Assembly (NCBI GenBank): GCA_038845865.1
Contig: JAWBQJ010000005.1
Span: 60,636 to 124,635 of the forward strand
Direction of reading: 5' to 3'
DNA length: 64,000 nucleotides
Source of the DNA: Desulfurococcaceae archaeon
GTDB lineage: Archaea > Thermoproteota > Thermoprotei_A > Sulfolobales > Desulfurococcaceae
Shown here: piece after piece, positions 17,992 through 26,945 of the stretch
How the letters are laid out: each line of letters begins with the position of its first letter
How positions within the stretch are numbered: position 1 is the first letter of the stretch
Program-made: the position numbers and the translations under genes
The notes under the pieces: generated by a model
The model's database searches: none
Seen by the model: the letters and a program-made list of their open reading frames with translations, nothing else
What the model was told of the DNA's origin: nothing

Positions 17992-19521
17992 TTGTTGAAT
18001 AATAGTAGCAGGGTAAAGAGGGCAATTTTCGCATTGATAACCATATGCGCGCTGATCTCGCCGTTCCTGGCACCCCCTGCAGTTTTAGCAGGAGGAAAAC
18101 GTATAGTTGTTCCCACGGATTACCCCGATATACAGACGGCACTAGATCATGCGAATGATGGAGATGTAATCGCGGTTCTAAGCGGGACATACAGCGGTTT
18201 TGAGGTCAAGAAGAGTGTCGCGATCATTGGAGAGAACGACGAAACAGTTGTTGTTAAGGGACCTATTAGAGTTTACGCCAACGATGTTAAAATATCCACA
18301 ATGCACATTGTCCTCCAGGACTACACCGAGAAAAATCCCGCTGCCTTGTGGACACAAGCAAATAACACCGTCTTAGTTGGAGTTAACATAGAAAGCGCTG
18401 GAAACGGAATCCTAATAGGCAATGCAAGCTTTCGAGCCAGCATAAGCGTAGAGCGATCCAGAATACTTGCAGGTTTAAATTATGATCATTCCAGCGGGGT
18501 AACAGCGTATCTTTGCTCATCTCTCAGCGTGTATTATTCAAATATAACCTTGATAAAGGGCAACCTCGGCATTAATAGCTGTAAGCAATTACAAATAATG
18601 CACAGCACGATCGTGACTCCTGGAACCGGAATTTCAATTAGCATGTTTGCCGATCAAGTCGAGATCTCCGGCAACACTATAAGGGCATCCGACACAGGAA
18701 TACACGTGGGTGCCTCTGGCGGCGTTTTTAGCTCAAATGTGATCGCGAGTAATGGAACCGGAATCTACATGGAACGAGTACGCGGTAACACGATCGCAAA
18801 TAACACGATTCACGGATCTGGCATTGGCATACAAGCTAATGGTGATAATAACCTTATTGTGGGTAATTACATAACGTCGGGAGGGCCAGCGATAGAGCTG
18901 CGGGGTTCTGGTAACGTGATTACCAATAACACCCTCGCGGGGAGTAGAGGCATTAATGGGCTAGTGGCTTATGGCAACATCATAGCCTTCAATTTCATTA
19001 ACCAGACGGGTAGCATCGGCATTTACCTATCTAAGCAGAGTACTGATAACGTAGTGTTCGGTAACACGTTTTGGCTCTGTTACAATTATAATGCAGCAGA
19101 TGAAAGTGGAAAGAACCAGTGGTATGTAGAAAACGAGACCCTAAAAATGGGCAACTACTGGTATGACCACATCGAGCCGGATAAAGATAACGACGGAATA
19201 GTGGATGTGCCCTACGTAATAGCAACGACGCTAGATGTACAAATACTCGACAAGTATCCGCTCACTAAGCCCGTTCACCCCATAACTTACGTGACTACAA
19301 CCACCGCGTATACAACATCATATACACCCACTCAGACAACGTCATTCATCACGACAACACAAATACCGACAACTACTCAATTAACGACTCCAGAGACGAC
19401 CACCCAAGAAACCTCAATACCGGTGGAGGAAGGGTCTAGCCTAGTAATGATTTCTGTAGCGGTGGTGATATTACTACTGATACTGGGCGTTGCGGTGTTC
19501 CTAGTTAGGAAAAGGTCATAA
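17992..19521 (+). CDS. NosD-like parallel beta-helix surface protein
   Basis: 509 residues, TTG start (17992 or 17995) behind AGGTGA. Signal peptide 1-33 (ending PPAVLAGG). The body opens with the CASH/NosD entry IVVPTDYPDIQTALDHANDG and continues as beta-helix coils rich in N-x-I/N-x-F steps (NTIANNTIHGSGIGIQ). It ends with the classic NosD tail NYWYDHIEPDKDNDGIVDVPY, an Asp-rich likely calcium loop. A Thr-rich stalk (about 425-470) and a C-terminal helix (about 480-502, then RKRS) anchor it in the membrane. Probably carbohydrate-binding or -cleaving at the cell surface; no catalytic residues can be assigned. Confidence 0.8.
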   Translation: MLNNSSRVKRAIFALITICALISPFLAPPAVLAGGKRIVVPTDYPDIQTALDHANDGDVIAVLSGTYSGFEVKKSVAIIGENDETVVVKGPIRVYANDVKISTMHIVLQDYTEKNPAALWTQANNTVLVGVNIESAGNGILIGNASFRASISVERSRILAGLNYDHSSGVTAYLCSSLSVYYSNITLIKGNLGINSCKQLQIMHSTIVTPGTGISISMFADQVEISGNTIRASDTGIHVGASGGVFSSNVIASNGTGIYMERVRGNTIANNTIHGSGIGIQANGDNNLIVGNYITSGGPAIELRGSGNVITNNTLAGSRGINGLVAYGNIIAFNFINQTGSIGIYLSKQSTDNVVFGNTFWLCYNYNAADESGKNQWYVENETLKMGNYWYDHIEPDKDNDGIVDVPYVIATTLDVQILDKYPLTKPVHPITYVTTTTAYTTSYTPTQTTSFITTTQIPTTTQLTTPETTTQETSIPVEEGSSLVMISVAVVILLLILGVAVFLVRKRS

Positions 19522-19546
19522 CTGCCTTCCAGGATCTTATCATCAC

Positions 19547-19699
19547 TCATTGAAATCCCGTCAAATAAAACATCACACTGTGCGTTGACTTGGCAAAACC
19601 CTCCTCCCAACTCGTTTTTACCCGGTACAATTCATTTATGCTCACTACCTGGTACTTGCATTTTGTGAGCATTCCTGCCTGGCCGGGTCCATCTTCCAA
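19547..19699 (-). CDS. Possible 50-residue protein downstream of the radical SAM gene
   Basis: Downstream of the radical SAM gene the minus strand has a frame from TTG 19699 (or ATG 19672, with GGCAGGA just before it) to TGA 19547. The peptide has normal composition (MLTKCKYQVVSINELYRVKT, then SWEEGFAKSTHSVMFY) and no long hydrophobic run. It lies in the 230-base gap between convergent genes, so it would be the tail gene of the radical SAM transcript. No family recognised. It could be chance. Confidence 0.3.
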   Translation of the reverse strand: MEDGPGQAGMLTKCKYQVVSINELYRVKTSWEEGFAKSTHSVMFYLTGFQ

Positions 19700-19759
19700 C
19701 GCGTCGTTCCTTCGTGGCTCTTTCCAACTACTAACCGCACTAGTATCTTGCAGTACGGA

Positions 19760-21133
19760 CTACTTTATCTCGACTACTTCTGGGTACTTTCCAGATCTAG
19801 ATATCCGTGTAAACATTTCCGTAGCCTTGACCGGTACATCAATAACGTAGTTAATGACCGATTTGTATACCTCCTTAATACCGCGTCTCGTTAACCTGTA
19901 TATGCCTCCTACCCTTTCAACTGTGCCATTTAACTCCATTGCTTTCAAGAGGAACCTTACTTTAAGCGGCATGTTTTTAAAACCCGTGAACTTAAAGAGA
20001 TCTTCCCTGACCTCTGCTGTACTTAGCTGGTCAAAGAAGAGCCTCCATGTCCTAGACGCCAGGCTGAGATTCCTTGAGTAGGCGGCGGGGGGTAAGCCCT
20101 TCTCCGTCGTGCTTATGTATGTAACTACATCGTGTATGTTAACGTACTGGTAAAGGCCGGTATTGCCCCACGCTCCCGCACCAAGACCTATCAAGGGCCC
20201 TACCATCTCTAGGTTTACAGTTGCGTACTCATAGCGCTTCCTGGAGGCCGAGTAAACCCTTACTAAGTAGAGGTTTTTGTCCTTGACGAAGTCCAAGGCC
20301 ATGTCGATAAATGCATCTACGTAATCGAGTTCCTGGCTAACCTTTCCGAGTTCTACCAGCCTGTAACCTGGGGAACTGCTTGGTATAATTGTCGGGTAGA
20401 AGGTAATCTGGTGAGCGCCCAGTTCGTGACCCTTTTCTAGGTCCTTCCTGAACGCTTCTAGCTTCTCCTCTAGTGTAAGCTCCGCGTAGCCCCTGATGTT
20501 CGGCGCGAGGAACATCAGGTCTACGTTAACCCACTTATAACCAGCCTTAATGCTATTTTCAACTGCCTTAGCGGAGTCCTCGGTGGAGTGCTTTCTACCG
20601 AGAGACCTGAGCACCCTTTCATCAAAGCTCTGAACGCCTATACTAACCTCGTCAATGCCGGCAGAGTAAAGCTCCTCAACAGCCCTGTAGCTCCTTAAGT
20701 CCTCGGGATTAGCTTCTATACTAATACCGCATTTAACGTTGAAGAACTGTGAAAGACTGTCCGCGAGCTCCCTGTACAGTCTCGGTGGAACGAGGCTAGG
20801 TGTCCCACCACCTACGTGGATCTCGACAATGCTCGGGTTCTTCTCCTCGAGCAATTTGCCATAAACTTCAACTTCTTTAAGCAAGGCCTTGAAGTACGCC
20901 TCAAGTTCACGGTAATCCCTAAGCACGTCCTTAAAGTATGGACAAAACACGCACAAAGATCTGCAGAAAGGTATGTGAACGTAGATACCGACAGCGTTGC
21001 CGGTAGTCTCCTTGAAGTTATTCAGGTGCACGTGTGGATCATCTACCCTATAGAACCTTGGCACGGCCTTCACTGCCAGTAGTTTGCTCACTTTGAGCTT
21101 CCTCGCGCCGAGTATAGGTGCACCTGAATCCAT
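19760..21133 (-). CDS. HemN/HemW-like radical SAM protein
   Basis: 457 residues. The radical SAM cluster motif is CRSLCVFC (Cys57, Cys61, Cys64) preceded by GIYVHIPF; the glycine motif VGGGTPS is at 107-113, and SIEANPEDL and GVQSFDERVLRSLGR follow, all of the coproporphyrinogen-oxidase-like group (COG0635). The C-terminal HemN-type domain (about 370-440) is present. In the family, members are oxygen-independent coproporphyrinogen dehydrogenases, heme chaperones (HemW) or methyltransferase-like enzymes. There are no heme-pathway genes nearby, so the exact reaction is open. ATG start. Confidence 0.85.
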   Translation of the reverse strand: MDSGAPILGARKLKVSKLLAVKAVPRFYRVDDPHVHLNNFKETTGNAVGIYVHIPFCRSLCVFCPYFKDVLRDYRELEAYFKALLKEVEVYGKLLEEKNPSIVEIHVGGGTPSLVPPRLYRELADSLSQFFNVKCGISIEANPEDLRSYRAVEELYSAGIDEVSIGVQSFDERVLRSLGRKHSTEDSAKAVENSIKAGYKWVNVDLMFLAPNIRGYAELTLEEKLEAFRKDLEKGHELGAHQITFYPTIIPSSSPGYRLVELGKVSQELDYVDAFIDMALDFVKDKNLYLVRVYSASRKRYEYATVNLEMVGPLIGLGAGAWGNTGLYQYVNIHDVVTYISTTEKGLPPAAYSRNLSLASRTWRLFFDQLSTAEVREDLFKFTGFKNMPLKVRFLLKAMELNGTVERVGGIYRLTRRGIKEVYKSVINYVIDVPVKATEMFTRISRSGKYPEVVEIK

Positions 21134-21243
21134 ATATCGTGCACCTCAATCACGTCTATGTTGATGAGGCTATAAAAGCCTTTTACGAAAGACGTTTGTC
21201 AACCGATTGTTTCCTTGAATGAGGTTTTTAAGAACTCCTTGTT

Positions 21244-22107
21244 CTAGTGAAAAACCTGTAGTGTTATACCGAGTGTAACTAGTAGTGCACCGATGAAGAC
21301 ATTTAAAGAAGCCTTTTCCCTGGAGATCACTTTGGTGGTAATCTGCGAGAGCACTGGCGTAAGCGCTAGCGCTATGGTGGTGACAGATATTCCTAGTAGG
21401 TACACTGACTGTATGTATAGGATCATGCCTACCCCCCAACCAAGTACGCCGGAAATAGTTGCTGCCACGAAAAAGCCTTTAGTAAACGTCTTTCTCTCGC
21501 CGTATATCGTGCTTATAAGTGGCATGGTTAGAAGAGCTGATGTTATTCTCAGAAATGCCAGTAACAGCGCATTGAAGTACTCCTGTACTGCTTTCACCAA
21601 TACAACCGCTAAGCTCCAGCATATTGCTGCTATAAGCGCGTAGATTAAGCCCTTTAAACTGTAAATACCCCTCCTCCGATCGAGCGAAGTCACCGTCACT
21701 CCCGTGAAAGCCAGTATTGCCCCAATTACGGCATTAAAACCAACCGCCTCGTGAAGTATCAATGCTGAAAGCCCCTGCGCAAAGAATATGTAAGTAAAGC
21801 CGACGACTACGGCTAAGGATCCGCCGAGTAGCTGTATTGAACGAGTATATGTAGCATCGCCTACACCAGGACCCAGAATACCCGATAAGGTGGCTAAGAA
21901 AACTGCATAAGACGGTGAGATCTCTAAGTGCACTCCACTCAAAACTACTAGTATGCTTACAAACGCTAATGCCAGCGTGGCCTTGACGAATGTAAATAGG
22001 AAAGGTGGCGCCTCCTTCGCATACCTGTATATGATAGCGGGGTCGAGACTGTTAAGTACTGCAAGTACTACCGGCATCATCGCCGCTAGCAAATCCACCG
22101 CTAACAC
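21244..22107 (-). CDS. EamA/DMT-family transporter
   Basis: 287 residues with ten predicted helices in two repeated halves, the EamA (drug/metabolite transporter) layout. The first half ends with a helix 5 containing GFNAVIGAILAFTGVTVTSL and the second with SLNVFIGALLVTLGITLQVF, the matching positions of the internal duplication. GTG start. Family members export amino acids, nucleotide-like metabolites or drugs; the substrate is not predictable here. Neighbouring genes (radical SAM, JAMM) on the same strand have gaps over 100 bases, so an operon is unlikely. Confidence 0.82.
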   Translation of the reverse strand: MLAVDLLAAMMPVVLAVLNSLDPAIIYRYAKEAPPFLFTFVKATLALAFVSILVVLSGVHLEISPSYAVFLATLSGILGPGVGDATYTRSIQLLGGSLAVVVGFTYIFFAQGLSALILHEAVGFNAVIGAILAFTGVTVTSLDRRRGIYSLKGLIYALIAAICWSLAVVLVKAVQEYFNALLLAFLRITSALLTMPLISTIYGERKTFTKGFFVAATISGVLGWGVGMILYIQSVYLLGISVTTIALALTPVLSQITTKVISREKASLNVFIGALLVTLGITLQVFH

Positions 22108-22320
22108 CCAAGCCTTTCAGCACTCAGTTTACTCCATGCCGTGAACCGATACCTCCTAAGTATCAACGTCATATAAAAAGAGTTATGCTTTACCGTGCCT
22201 TCTAGTGAAATAAATGTTATTGAACCTGCACCTAATATGGTGCTCGTCGCTACACAGTTCAATTATCAACGCACATACTACTTCTACATGTACCGGTTAA
22301 CGACGGATCAAGGAACAAGG

Positions 22321-23028
22321 TTAGTGAATATATCGGGCTCTAATTGCCGCTCCGTCCGCGGTTCTTGCAATCATCTCCACGAAGCTACCCTTCTTTTCGA
22401 GGGACTTTAAAGTTTCGTAATCTCTGAGCGATAACGGTCTTACTCGGTAAATAGCTAAACTACTCCTTACCGCCTCTATTACGTGTCCAATACCGCGATC
22501 TACTAGTATTCTATTAACTGCCTTCACATCATTTTTACTTGGTACAGGGGGATCCAGAGGATGTGTATGAGCGGAAAAGCACTGAGGGGTACCAGGTAAA
22601 ATGACTTTGTTCTTTTCACCTTCAATCAGAAAACCCTTGCCGTTGAAGAGCACTCCCAGGTAATACTCTACTCCACTAATATGGGTTTTCCACGCATACT
22701 GCTTCATCCTTCGGTGTAGTGTTTTCTTGTAATAGTCGATCACGTGCTCGTAGAGCTCCCTAAGCGGTAAATCACCAATACCTTCCTTCACATTTACTCT
22801 GTATCTATCCTGGAACACCTCAATGCTCTCAAACACGTCGTACTTGCACCTAACAGCATGCAACACCACGGTACGAGCGTTTAGCGCTACGCTGTTCACG
22901 TAGATGTCATCGCACTCGGCATCTTCGAGCACGTCTTCGAGAAAGTTAATTACTCTACATAGAAAAGCTATGCCCGCCGTGTACTCATCACTTACTACTT
23001 CGTGATACTTATTCTTCAAATAGACCAT
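22321..23028 (-). CDS. JAMM (MPN/JAB)-motif protein
   Basis: 235 residues. The C-terminal half carries an exact JAMM signature: Glu121 in GVEYYLGVLF, then HTHP (His154, His156), six residues, Ser164, two residues, Asp167. That is E...HxHP-x6-SxxD, the zinc site of Rpn11-type deubiquitinating and bacterial/archaeal JAB peptidases. The first 115 residues are helical and not recognised. In archaea JAB proteins remove SAMP/ubiquitin-like modifiers or release sulfur from carrier proteins. No ubiquitin-like or E1-like gene is in the window. Start ATG; single-gene unit. Confidence 0.7.
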   Translation of the reverse strand: MVYLKNKYHEVVSDEYTAGIAFLCRVINFLEDVLEDAECDDIYVNSVALNARTVVLHAVRCKYDVFESIEVFQDRYRVNVKEGIGDLPLRELYEHVIDYYKKTLHRRMKQYAWKTHISGVEYYLGVLFNGKGFLIEGEKNKVILPGTPQCFSAHTHPLDPPVPSKNDVKAVNRILVDRGIGHVIEAVRSSLAIYRVRPLSLRDYETLKSLEKKGSFVEMIARTADGAAIRARYIH

Positions 23029-23179
23029 CTCTTAACGCATGCCTGGATTCCATTACTTAGTTAAACCTATTTATTCACTTGCAAACTTCGCACTCGAGGA
23101 CTATCCATCGCAGAGCGTGATAGATATCTTACCAATCAAGCACAGGAAATACCACGGAAGTGTCTATGTATATCTATAG

Positions 23180-23245
23180 CTAGTAGTAACTAGTATAAAT
23201 GTGCCTTGCATCTATATAGATTCTGTAGCATAGCTATATAAATCT
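23180..23245 (+). promoter_or_regulatory. pst operon promoter with inverted repeats
   Basis: A TATA box TATATAAATC lies at 23235-23244. Two palindromic elements precede it: CTAGT-AGTA-ACTAG at 23180-23193 and the perfect 12-base ATCTATATAGAT at 23210-23221. Their closeness to the TATA box suggests binding of a phosphate-responsive repressor or activator. A second AGTATAAAT at 23192-23200 could be an alternative TATA box. Confidence 0.5.
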
Positions 23246-23274
23246 GGACAAAATCTATGTAATTGGTGACAATT

Positions 23275-24435
23275 ATGAGTAGGTCAAAATTGTATATAAC
23301 GATCACCGTTATAGCAATACTTGTAACTATTGTTACCTACTCAGTTATTCACGTATATTTCGCGAGCGAGAAGGCGCCCACTACTACGATCCCACAGGAC
23401 GCTTCTACCTATAGCACTACTAACCCGTCCAGTAGATTACCCGTTATAAGAGGTGCCGGTGCTAGTTTTCAATACCCCCAAATAGCTCAATGGGCTAGGT
23501 TATTTCAAGAAAAAACAGGCATTCCAATAACTTACCAGTCTGTGGGTAGCGGTGCCGGTCAAAGAATGTTCTTGGTAGACCGTGTCGTCGACTTCGCAGC
23601 TAGCGATCCCCCGCTTTCAAAGTCCCAGTGGGAAGAACACAAGAACAGGGTGCTCCAGGTTCCGTGGATGATGGGTGCAGTGGCTGTGGTATATAATGTC
23701 CCCAGTGTAGGGGGCACATTAAACCTGAGTGGAGAGGTTCTCGCGAAGATATACTTGGGTGAGGTAGAGTACTGGGATGACGCTGCAATAGTGGCCTTAA
23801 ACCCCACCATTGCGGACAAACTACCGCATCAACCAATTGTGGCAGTCCACCGATCCGACTCTAGCGGGACAACGGAAATATTCACATTATTTTTACACAA
23901 GTCTGCTCCTGATAAGTGGTCTAGTGACCTGGTTGGTAAGCAGGTTGATTGGCCCGTCGATAGGAGTGGTAGGGGTGTAGGTGCAAAAGGTAACGAGGGT
24001 GTTACCGCAGTTGTTTTGCAGACGGCTTACTCTATAGGATATGTTGAACTTAGTTACGCAATTGAGCACGGACTACCGGTTGCAGCAATTAAAAATGCCG
24101 CGGGTAAATTCGTTTTACCGTCCGAGATGAGTATACAGAACGCGGCACGAGGGGTTATATTCCCTAGCTCTCCACAAGACGACCTTAGTTATACACTGTA
24201 CGAAGTTGTATACTCGCCAAGCGAGGACGCTTATCCCATAGCAACACTTGCTTACGGCTTCTTCTGGGCTAAGTACGAGGACCGGGAGGTGGCTAAAGCG
24301 GTAAGTGAATTCCTAAAGTGGATTGTCCAGGAGGGATATAACTACATGATTAAGGGCTACACACCGCCGCCTCAAGAAGCTCAACGTCTACTAGTAGCTG
24401 CAGCTAGAATAATAGAGGAGAACAGCGCGAGGTAA
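23275..24435 (+). CDS. pstS: Phosphate ABC transporter substrate-binding protein
   Basis: 386 residues from ATG 23275, with GGTGA six bases upstream (the frame is open from TTG 23263). A single N-terminal helix anchors it (about 6-28), then a Thr/Ser linker. The PstS core starts RGAGASFQYPQIAQWARLFQ, with phosphate-binding loops SVGSGAGQRMF, DFAASDPPLS and VHRSDSSGTTE. It binds inorganic phosphate outside the cell. First gene of the five-gene pst operon, followed by pstC after five bases. Confidence 0.93.
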   Translation: MSRSKLYITITVIAILVTIVTYSVIHVYFASEKAPTTTIPQDASTYSTTNPSSRLPVIRGAGASFQYPQIAQWARLFQEKTGIPITYQSVGSGAGQRMFLVDRVVDFAASDPPLSKSQWEEHKNRVLQVPWMMGAVAVVYNVPSVGGTLNLSGEVLAKIYLGEVEYWDDAAIVALNPTIADKLPHQPIVAVHRSDSSGTTEIFTLFLHKSAPDKWSSDLVGKQVDWPVDRSGRGVGAKGNEGVTAVVLQTAYSIGYVELSYAIEHGLPVAAIKNAAGKFVLPSEMSIQNAARGVIFPSSPQDDLSYTLYEVVYSPSEDAYPIATLAYGFFWAKYEDREVAKAVSEFLKWIVQEGYNYMIKGYTPPPQEAQRLLVAAARIIEENSAR

Positions 24436-24440
24436 CGGGA

Positions 24441-25358
24441 ATGAGCTGGTCTAGAACAGACAAATTGTTCTTTATTTCCCTCCTCCCCTCGGCTATTATC
24501 GTAACGGGTTTACTGGGCTTATTTCTATTTGTAGTACTTATCCATTCATGGGATAGTATTTTAGCGTACGGTGCAAGGTTATTCGTAGAAAGCGTGTGGA
24601 ACCCGGAGAAAGAACTATACGGCATCCTCTCCCCTATTATTGGTACCCTTCTGACATCTCTAATCGCCACTTGTACTGCACTTGTTTTTTCAGTATCTTT
24701 GTCTATTTTCGTAGTAGAGTACTTGAATAAGCGCGTGCAAAATATTTTCGTGCCTATCATCGAGTTGATGGGCGGAGTCCCCACAATAGTATACGCTATT
24801 TGGGCACTACACTACTTAGTACCATTCATGAAAGCAAGCATTATGGAGCCTTTACACAAATATCTAGGCTTTATACCGCTGTTCTCCTGCCAGCCAACTA
24901 CTGGTTTCTCGATACTAATTGCGGGAATTGCCATCGGAATACCGCTTATTCCCTATACAACGTCGATAATAGTTGAATCTTACAAGCTAGTCCCCCTTAC
25001 ATACAAGGAAGCGTGCCTCGGCATTGGCGCGACAAAGTACGAGCTCGTTAAGGTAATGTTGGCCATTATTAAGCCAGCAATCATCGCATCAGCCATTCTG
25101 AGTTTTGCTAGAGCCTCAGGAGAAACCACCATCGCCGTAACCACCGTGGGTAATGCTATGTCGACCAGTGTGTGCATAATTGGACCAGGTTACACTGTCC
25201 CCGCTCTACTGGCATCACAGTATGCAAATGCAAATCTGTACCAGTACGCTGAATCTGTCCTTTACGCCGCTGCTTTGACCATCCTCCTGCTCACCCTTGT
25301 ACTTAGCTTCATTGGGTTGAGAATCCTAGAGAAGTGGAGGGTGAGAATCGTTGTATGA
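24441..25358 (+). CDS. pstC: Phosphate ABC transporter permease PstC
   Basis: 305 residues with six helices. The ABC permease coupling loop is KEACLGIGATKYELVKVMLAI (about 190-210), and the helix GETTIAVTTVG matches PstC. The start ATG is five bases after pstS; its stop overlaps the start of pstA. It is one half of the membrane channel for phosphate. Length is typical. Confidence rests on gene order and the permease motif. Confidence 0.93.
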   Translation: MSWSRTDKLFFISLLPSAIIVTGLLGLFLFVVLIHSWDSILAYGARLFVESVWNPEKELYGILSPIIGTLLTSLIATCTALVFSVSLSIFVVEYLNKRVQNIFVPIIELMGGVPTIVYAIWALHYLVPFMKASIMEPLHKYLGFIPLFSCQPTTGFSILIAGIAIGIPLIPYTTSIIVESYKLVPLTYKEACLGIGATKYELVKVMLAIIKPAIIASAILSFARASGETTIAVTTVGNAMSTSVCIIGPGYTVPALLASQYANANLYQYAESVLYAAALTILLLTLVLSFIGLRILEKWRVRIVV

Positions 25359-26196
25359 GTGGAGGTATGCAAGAGACAAACTCTTTGCAGCACTGATCAC
25401 CGCGATGTCCATTCTAGCAGTATTGCCGCTATTCCACGTAATAGCAATTGTGGTCTATAACGGCTCAAAGCCAGTACTAGAGGCGGGAGCTAGGTTCCTT
25501 GTAGACATACCGCCGACACCGCTTTCAAAAGACCTCGGAGGAGTGGGGCCAGCACTTGTTGGCTCCTTCCTAATAACGTTAATATCGATGCCAATAACCA
25601 TCATGCTTGCACTCCTCGCGGCTATCTTGGAGAACGAGTTTCCACATAGCCGTCTATCAAAGACCGTTGACGCCCTATCCCGTTCCTTGGCTAGTGTGCC
25701 AACAATAATAGTTTCGATGGTAGTTTACTCGACTTTGGTTGTGCCTATGAGGGGGTTCTCGGCACTAGCAGGAGCTACTGCCCTGACACTGGTCTCCTTC
25801 CCATACGCTTATACTGCGTTCACCTCCGCTTTAGGATCCGTGCCGCGAACGTATAGGGAAGCAGCGTACGCTATTGGCATTAATAGATGGAAAACAGTAT
25901 TCTCAGTCTTTATACCAATAGCCAGAAAGGCGATCGTAGCCGGGATCCTCCTAACGTTTGCTAGGGCTATGGGTGAGACGGCTGCTCTCTTTTTCACTGT
26001 GGGAAGATATAGGTCTGGTATAAGCTTAAACCCGCTATCGCCAACCGATGCATTGCCGCTACTCATATTTGACTTCATAACTTCTCCCTTTAGGTCTTAC
26101 CACGAAATTGCGTGGGGAGCGTCTTTCGTATTATTTGTCTTGTACCTAGCGATCTTCATCACCGTAAAAACAGCCGTAAAGGAGGTTAGATTGTGA
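25351..26196 (+). CDS. pstA: Phosphate ABC transporter permease PstA
   Basis: 281 residues with six helices; TTG start at 25351 overlapping the last eight bases of pstC. Coupling loop YREAAYAIGINRWKTVFSVFIPI (about 168-190) and GETAALFFTVG as in PstA. Second half of the phosphate channel. Its TGA overlaps the GTG of pstB (GTGA), so the whole series is translationally coupled. Confidence 0.92.
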   Translation: MYEWRYARDKLFAALITAMSILAVLPLFHVIAIVVYNGSKPVLEAGARFLVDIPPTPLSKDLGGVGPALVGSFLITLISMPITIMLALLAAILENEFPHSRLSKTVDALSRSLASVPTIIVSMVVYSTLVVPMRGFSALAGATALTLVSFPYAYTAFTSALGSVPRTYREAAYAIGINRWKTVFSVFIPIARKAIVAGILLTFARAMGETAALFFTVGRYRSGISLNPLSPTDALPLLIFDFITSPFRSYHEIAWGASFVLFVLYLAIFITVKTAVKEVRL

Positions 26197-26945
26197 CCTA
26201 TGCTATTTACATCGAGGGCTTAAGCGTTTACATAGATAAAGCACACATATTGAAGAATATCTCGATGAAAGTACCCTACAACACCGTCCACGTAATTATG
26301 GGACCTTCGGGTTCAGGGAAAACAACCCTGCTAAGAGTCATAAACAGGCTTATTGACCTAATCCCGGGCGTTAGGGTTAGCGGCAGAATCGAGATTTTAG
26401 GACACAATTTCTTTGATGTGGATCCCTATATTCTCAGAAGACATATCGGAATGGTGTTCCAAATACCTAACCCGTTCCCGCACTTAACTATATACAACAA
26501 TGTCGCAATAGCAGCAAGACTAAACAAGGTGGCTAATAACAGAAAGGACCTAGATGAAGTGGTTAGATGGGCTCTTGAAAAAGCAATGTTATGGGATGAG
26601 GTTAAGGATAGGCTACACAAGTACCCTCACGAGCTTAGCGGAGGGCAAAAACAGAGGCTTTGTTTAGCCAGGGCCTTGGCCATGAAACCGAGAATACTCC
26701 TATTAGATGAACCGACCGCGAATGTTGACCCCGTTAATGCGAGGAAACTAGAACAGGCAATATTATCTCTAAAGGATGACTTGACGATAGTAATGGTGAC
26801 TCACTCACCTCACCAAGCGGCAAGAGTGGCCGATGAGGTTACCTTTATTTACGAAGGAGCTGTAATTGAGCAAGGCCCCGCCTCAAAGGTCTTTCTCCAC
26901 CCAATTAACCAGTACACTGCAAAGTTTCTAAGAGGTGAAATATGA
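26193..26945 (+). CDS. pstB: Phosphate ABC transporter ATP-binding protein
   Basis: 250 residues, full length for PstB. Walker A is GPSGSGKT (about 33-40), Q-loop in GMVFQIPNPFPHLTIYNN (characteristic PstB sequence), signature LSGGQKQRLCLARAL, Walker B RILLLDEPTANVDP. GTG start overlapping pstA and a TGA that overlaps the ATG of phoU. It powers phosphate import. The PNPFP segment separates it from other ABC ATPases. Confidence 0.95.
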   Translation: MTYAIYIEGLSVYIDKAHILKNISMKVPYNTVHVIMGPSGSGKTTLLRVINRLIDLIPGVRVSGRIEILGHNFFDVDPYILRRHIGMVFQIPNPFPHLTIYNNVAIAARLNKVANNRKDLDEVVRWALEKAMLWDEVKDRLHKYPHELSGGQKQRLCLARALAMKPRILLLDEPTANVDPVNARKLEQAILSLKDDLTIVMVTHSPHQAARVADEVTFIYEGAVIEQGPASKVFLHPINQYTAKFLRGEI

